Assembly (NCBI GenBank): GCA_003231925.1
Contig: QIKK01000009.1
Location: forward strand, 1 to 7,887
Length of the DNA stretch: 7,887 nucleotides
Direction of reading: 5' to 3'
Origin: Candidatus Saccharimonadota bacterium
GTDB taxonomy: Bacteria; Patescibacteriota; Saccharimonadia; Saccharimonadales; SZUA-47
Under the pieces are notes generated by a model. That model was given only the letters and a program-made list of their open reading frames with translations, did not search any database and was not told where the DNA came from. Shown in pieces: positions 6,719 through 7,887 of the stretch (position 1 is the first letter of the stretch; each line of letters opens with the position of its first letter). The translations under genes and the position numbers were made by a program.

Positions 6719-7048
6719 ATGAGCACCTCGATAGGCAAAAATGCCGAGGAGCTCGTTGCAGATAAGTTGCAACGTAACGGTCATAAAATAGTTGCTATGA
6801 ATTGGCGGACACGCTGGTGTGAAATCGATATCGTCAGTACATATAAAAGGGTCGTATACTTTACTGAAGTTAAATATCGTGGATCAGATAGGTGGGGCGA
6901 TGGATTCAGCTATATTACAGATAAAAAATTAAAACAAATGAAATTTGCAGCCGAGATTTGGTTAAGCGATAATATTTGGAAATACGAAGCACAGATGCAG
7001 GTTGCTTCCGTAGACAGTGATAATAATATTAATATTGTGGAGGTTTAG
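6719..7048 (+). CDS. yraN: YraN/UPF0102-family protein, putative PD-(D/E)XK nuclease
   Basis: This 109-residue protein belongs to UPF0102 (YraN), a small family with a restriction-endonuclease-like fold and no firmly assigned cellular role. Residues 6-30 match the family opening, with IGKNAEELVADKL and then the NWR at 28-30. The putative active site is visible as CEIDIV (34-39, Glu35 and Asp37) and FTEVKYR (48-54, Glu50 and Lys52), the D/E-x-K pattern. A later K-x-x-Q stretch and FAAEIWL (76-82) also fit. The length is normal for the family (about 110-125). The ATG at 6719 agrees with this N-terminus, though no Shine-Dalgarno sequence is present; a short dyad CTAGG-G-CCTAG (6705-6715) lies just upstream. 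It follows rnhB by 35 bases, a common pairing. Its TAG stop overlaps the stop codon of the convergent aminopeptidase gene. Confidence 0.93.
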   Translation: MSTSIGKNAEELVADKLQRNGHKIVAMNWRTRWCEIDIVSTYKRVVYFTEVKYRGSDRWGDGFSYITDKKLKQMKFAAEIWLSDNIWKYEAQMQVASVDSDNNINIVEV

Positions 7049-7061
7049 TTTTTGCTAAACC
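7042..7061. terminator. Hairpin over convergent gene ends, candidate bidirectional terminator
   Basis: GGTTTAG (7042-7048) and CTAAACC (7055-7061) form a perfect 7-bp stem with a 6-base loop, exactly over the overlapping stop codons of yraN and the aminopeptidase gene. On the plus strand a run of six T (7072-7077) follows 10 bases later, inside a second small dyad (ATAGTA 7062-7067 with TACTAT 7077-7082). On the minus strand only A+T-rich sequence follows. The stem has three G-C pairs, and neither side has an immediate U-tract, so efficiency is uncertain. Confidence 0.4.
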
Positions 7062-7887
7062 ATAGTAGGGCTTTTTTACTATCACGCTTGCGCCAAGCGA
7101 TATTAGTCTGAGCAATTTCTAAGCCTTGGTTATAGGTACGCTGTATGGTGGGGCTCATATTTGCTTCAAAAAATTGCCTATAATCAGCTAGTATTTTAGG
7201 TTCAGCAATATTTTTAGCTACGTATAAGGGCATTCGTGAGAAACTTAAGTCGTTACCTAGATTATCAATTAACCATTGCCAATTATTTTTTATCCATAGC
7301 CATGTTAGTTGGCGTGCATGCCGGTTCATGACACTATAGGCTATCCAATAACCAACATCTTGCAATCTTATCATATCGGTTTTGATAAGATCTAGAACTC
7401 TTTGTTGTGTTTTGGCATCCTTAAAGCTAGTGATTGCAGTCGTGATAGACAGCTTTTCTTCACTGGATGGTGTAGTTTTATACATATTTACTAAAGTCTC
7501 AAAGACACTATCTTGATTATGCCTAACGACAGTGGTGTAGACTACACTGCGTAAATCAGGAGGAATCATCAGTTTTCTATTCGTTTGTTCGTCAAACATC
7601 TTTAGGGCTTTATTAATAGTGTCCTTATCCTCGGCTGCAGCACTTAGTGCCAGTATTAATGGTCTAAGCAGGGCTTTAAGGTGGGGTTCGCTAGGTTTTT
7701 CCTGCCAGCCGAGTAATTTAACTTGTAGCTTAACAAAACTACCCAAGTATGGTTTGATGGCTTCTCTAAGGCTATCATCAGTATCAGTTTCTGATAGAAT
7801 ATTCCGGATACTCGATATACCCTCAGCTATAATGCCCCACGTGCTTAAAGAATTCTCGCCAGAGTATTCGCTTAACAGATTCAGAAA
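7045..7887 (-). CDS. M1-family aminopeptidase, C-terminal ERAP1_C-like part (5' end cut by window)
   Basis: The frame stays open from the right edge to the TAA at 7045-7047, giving 280 residues of the C-terminal part of a zinc aminopeptidase. The TTG at 7746 is an internal leucine codon, because the 47 codons upstream contain no stop and fit the family (LLSEY...STWGIIAEGISSI). The helical-repeat ERAP1_C-type domain can be read in order: VKLLGWQEKPSEPHLKALLR, then IPPDLRSVVYTTVVRHN, LVNMYKTTPSSEEKLSITTA, MIRLQDVGYWIAYSVM, WLWIKNNWQWL and, near the end, IAQTNIAWRKRD, which matches the family's I-x-x-N-I-x-W ending. The catalytic GAMEN and HExxH-E zinc motifs lie outside, so activity cannot be judged here. 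This domain type marks the ERAP/Streptomyces-PepN branch rather than E. coli PepN. Such enzymes trim N-terminal residues from peptides. The gene converges on yraN with a 4-base overlap. Confidence 0.88.
   Translation of the reverse strand, partial: FLNLLSEYSGENSLSTWGIIAEGISSIRNILSETDTDDSLREAIKPYLGSFVKLQVKLLGWQEKPSEPHLKALLRPLILALSAAAEDKDTINKALKMFDEQTNRKLMIPPDLRSVVYTTVVRHNQDSVFETLVNMYKTTPSSEEKLSITTAITSFKDAKTQQRVLDLIKTDMIRLQDVGYWIAYSVMNRHARQLTWLWIKNNWQWLIDNLGNDLSFSRMPLYVAKNIAEPKILADYRQFFEANMSPTIQRTYNQGLEIAQTNIAWRKRDSKKALLWFSKN

Noticed and set aside
6455..6784. 109-codon open frame on the minus strand across rnhB and the start of yraN
   Set aside because: It lies opposite two well-supported genes, and its translation is a low-complexity hydrophobic/aromatic sequence with no recognisable domain.
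7025..7036. Perfect 12-base palindrome AATATTAATATT near the yraN end
   Set aside because: It is simple A+T sequence coding for part of the Asn/Ile-rich C-terminus; no sign of an independent role.

Overview
The window is A+T-rich, gene-dense bacterial DNA that looks like ordinary chromosome. I infer a member of the Patescibacteria (Candidate Phyla Radiation), possibly Saccharibacteria. The reasons are compact genes, start codons with no recognisable Shine-Dalgarno sequence, several promoter-like -10 boxes almost touching the start codon, a divergent PilB, an L19 with a long charged tail, and an M1 aminopeptidase of the ERAP1_C type. TGA acts as a normal stop: dnaE ends in TGA directly followed by TAA, and rnhB ends in TGA. 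This argues against the Gracilibacteria/Absconditabacteria lineages that read TGA as glycine. The lineage call comes from reading the proteins, not from a database search.

Layout. Positions 1-1970 (+) hold the C-terminal part of the replicative DNA polymerase III alpha subunit (dnaE), cut by the left edge. Converging on it on the minus strand is a two-gene unit: a TrmH/SpoU-family RNA methyltransferase (3108-3617) followed by a membrane-anchored CAP/SCP-domain surface protein (2047-3078). Diverging from the methyltransferase is a type IV pilus assembly ATPase (pilB, 3702-5300) that lacks the usual zinc-binding cysteines. After a 221-base gap with a promoter come rplS (ribosomal protein L19), rnhB (RNase HII) and a YraN-family putative nuclease (5522-7048). 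From the right edge, on the minus strand, comes the C-terminal end of an M1-family aminopeptidase (7045-7887). Its stop codon overlaps the yraN stop, and a perfect 7-bp hairpin lies over the junction.

Together the genes cover replication (DnaE, RNase HII), translation and RNA modification (L19, the methyltransferase), and the cell surface and nutrition (PilB, CAP protein, aminopeptidase). The last three would suit a cell that attaches to other cells and feeds on peptides, but that link is inference. I see no mobile element, CRISPR array, tRNA, rRNA or integration site. I found no convincing undescribed system. The features most worth a second look are the cysteine-free PilB, the CAP domain tethered to the membrane at both ends, the L19 tail, and the leaderless-type promoters.
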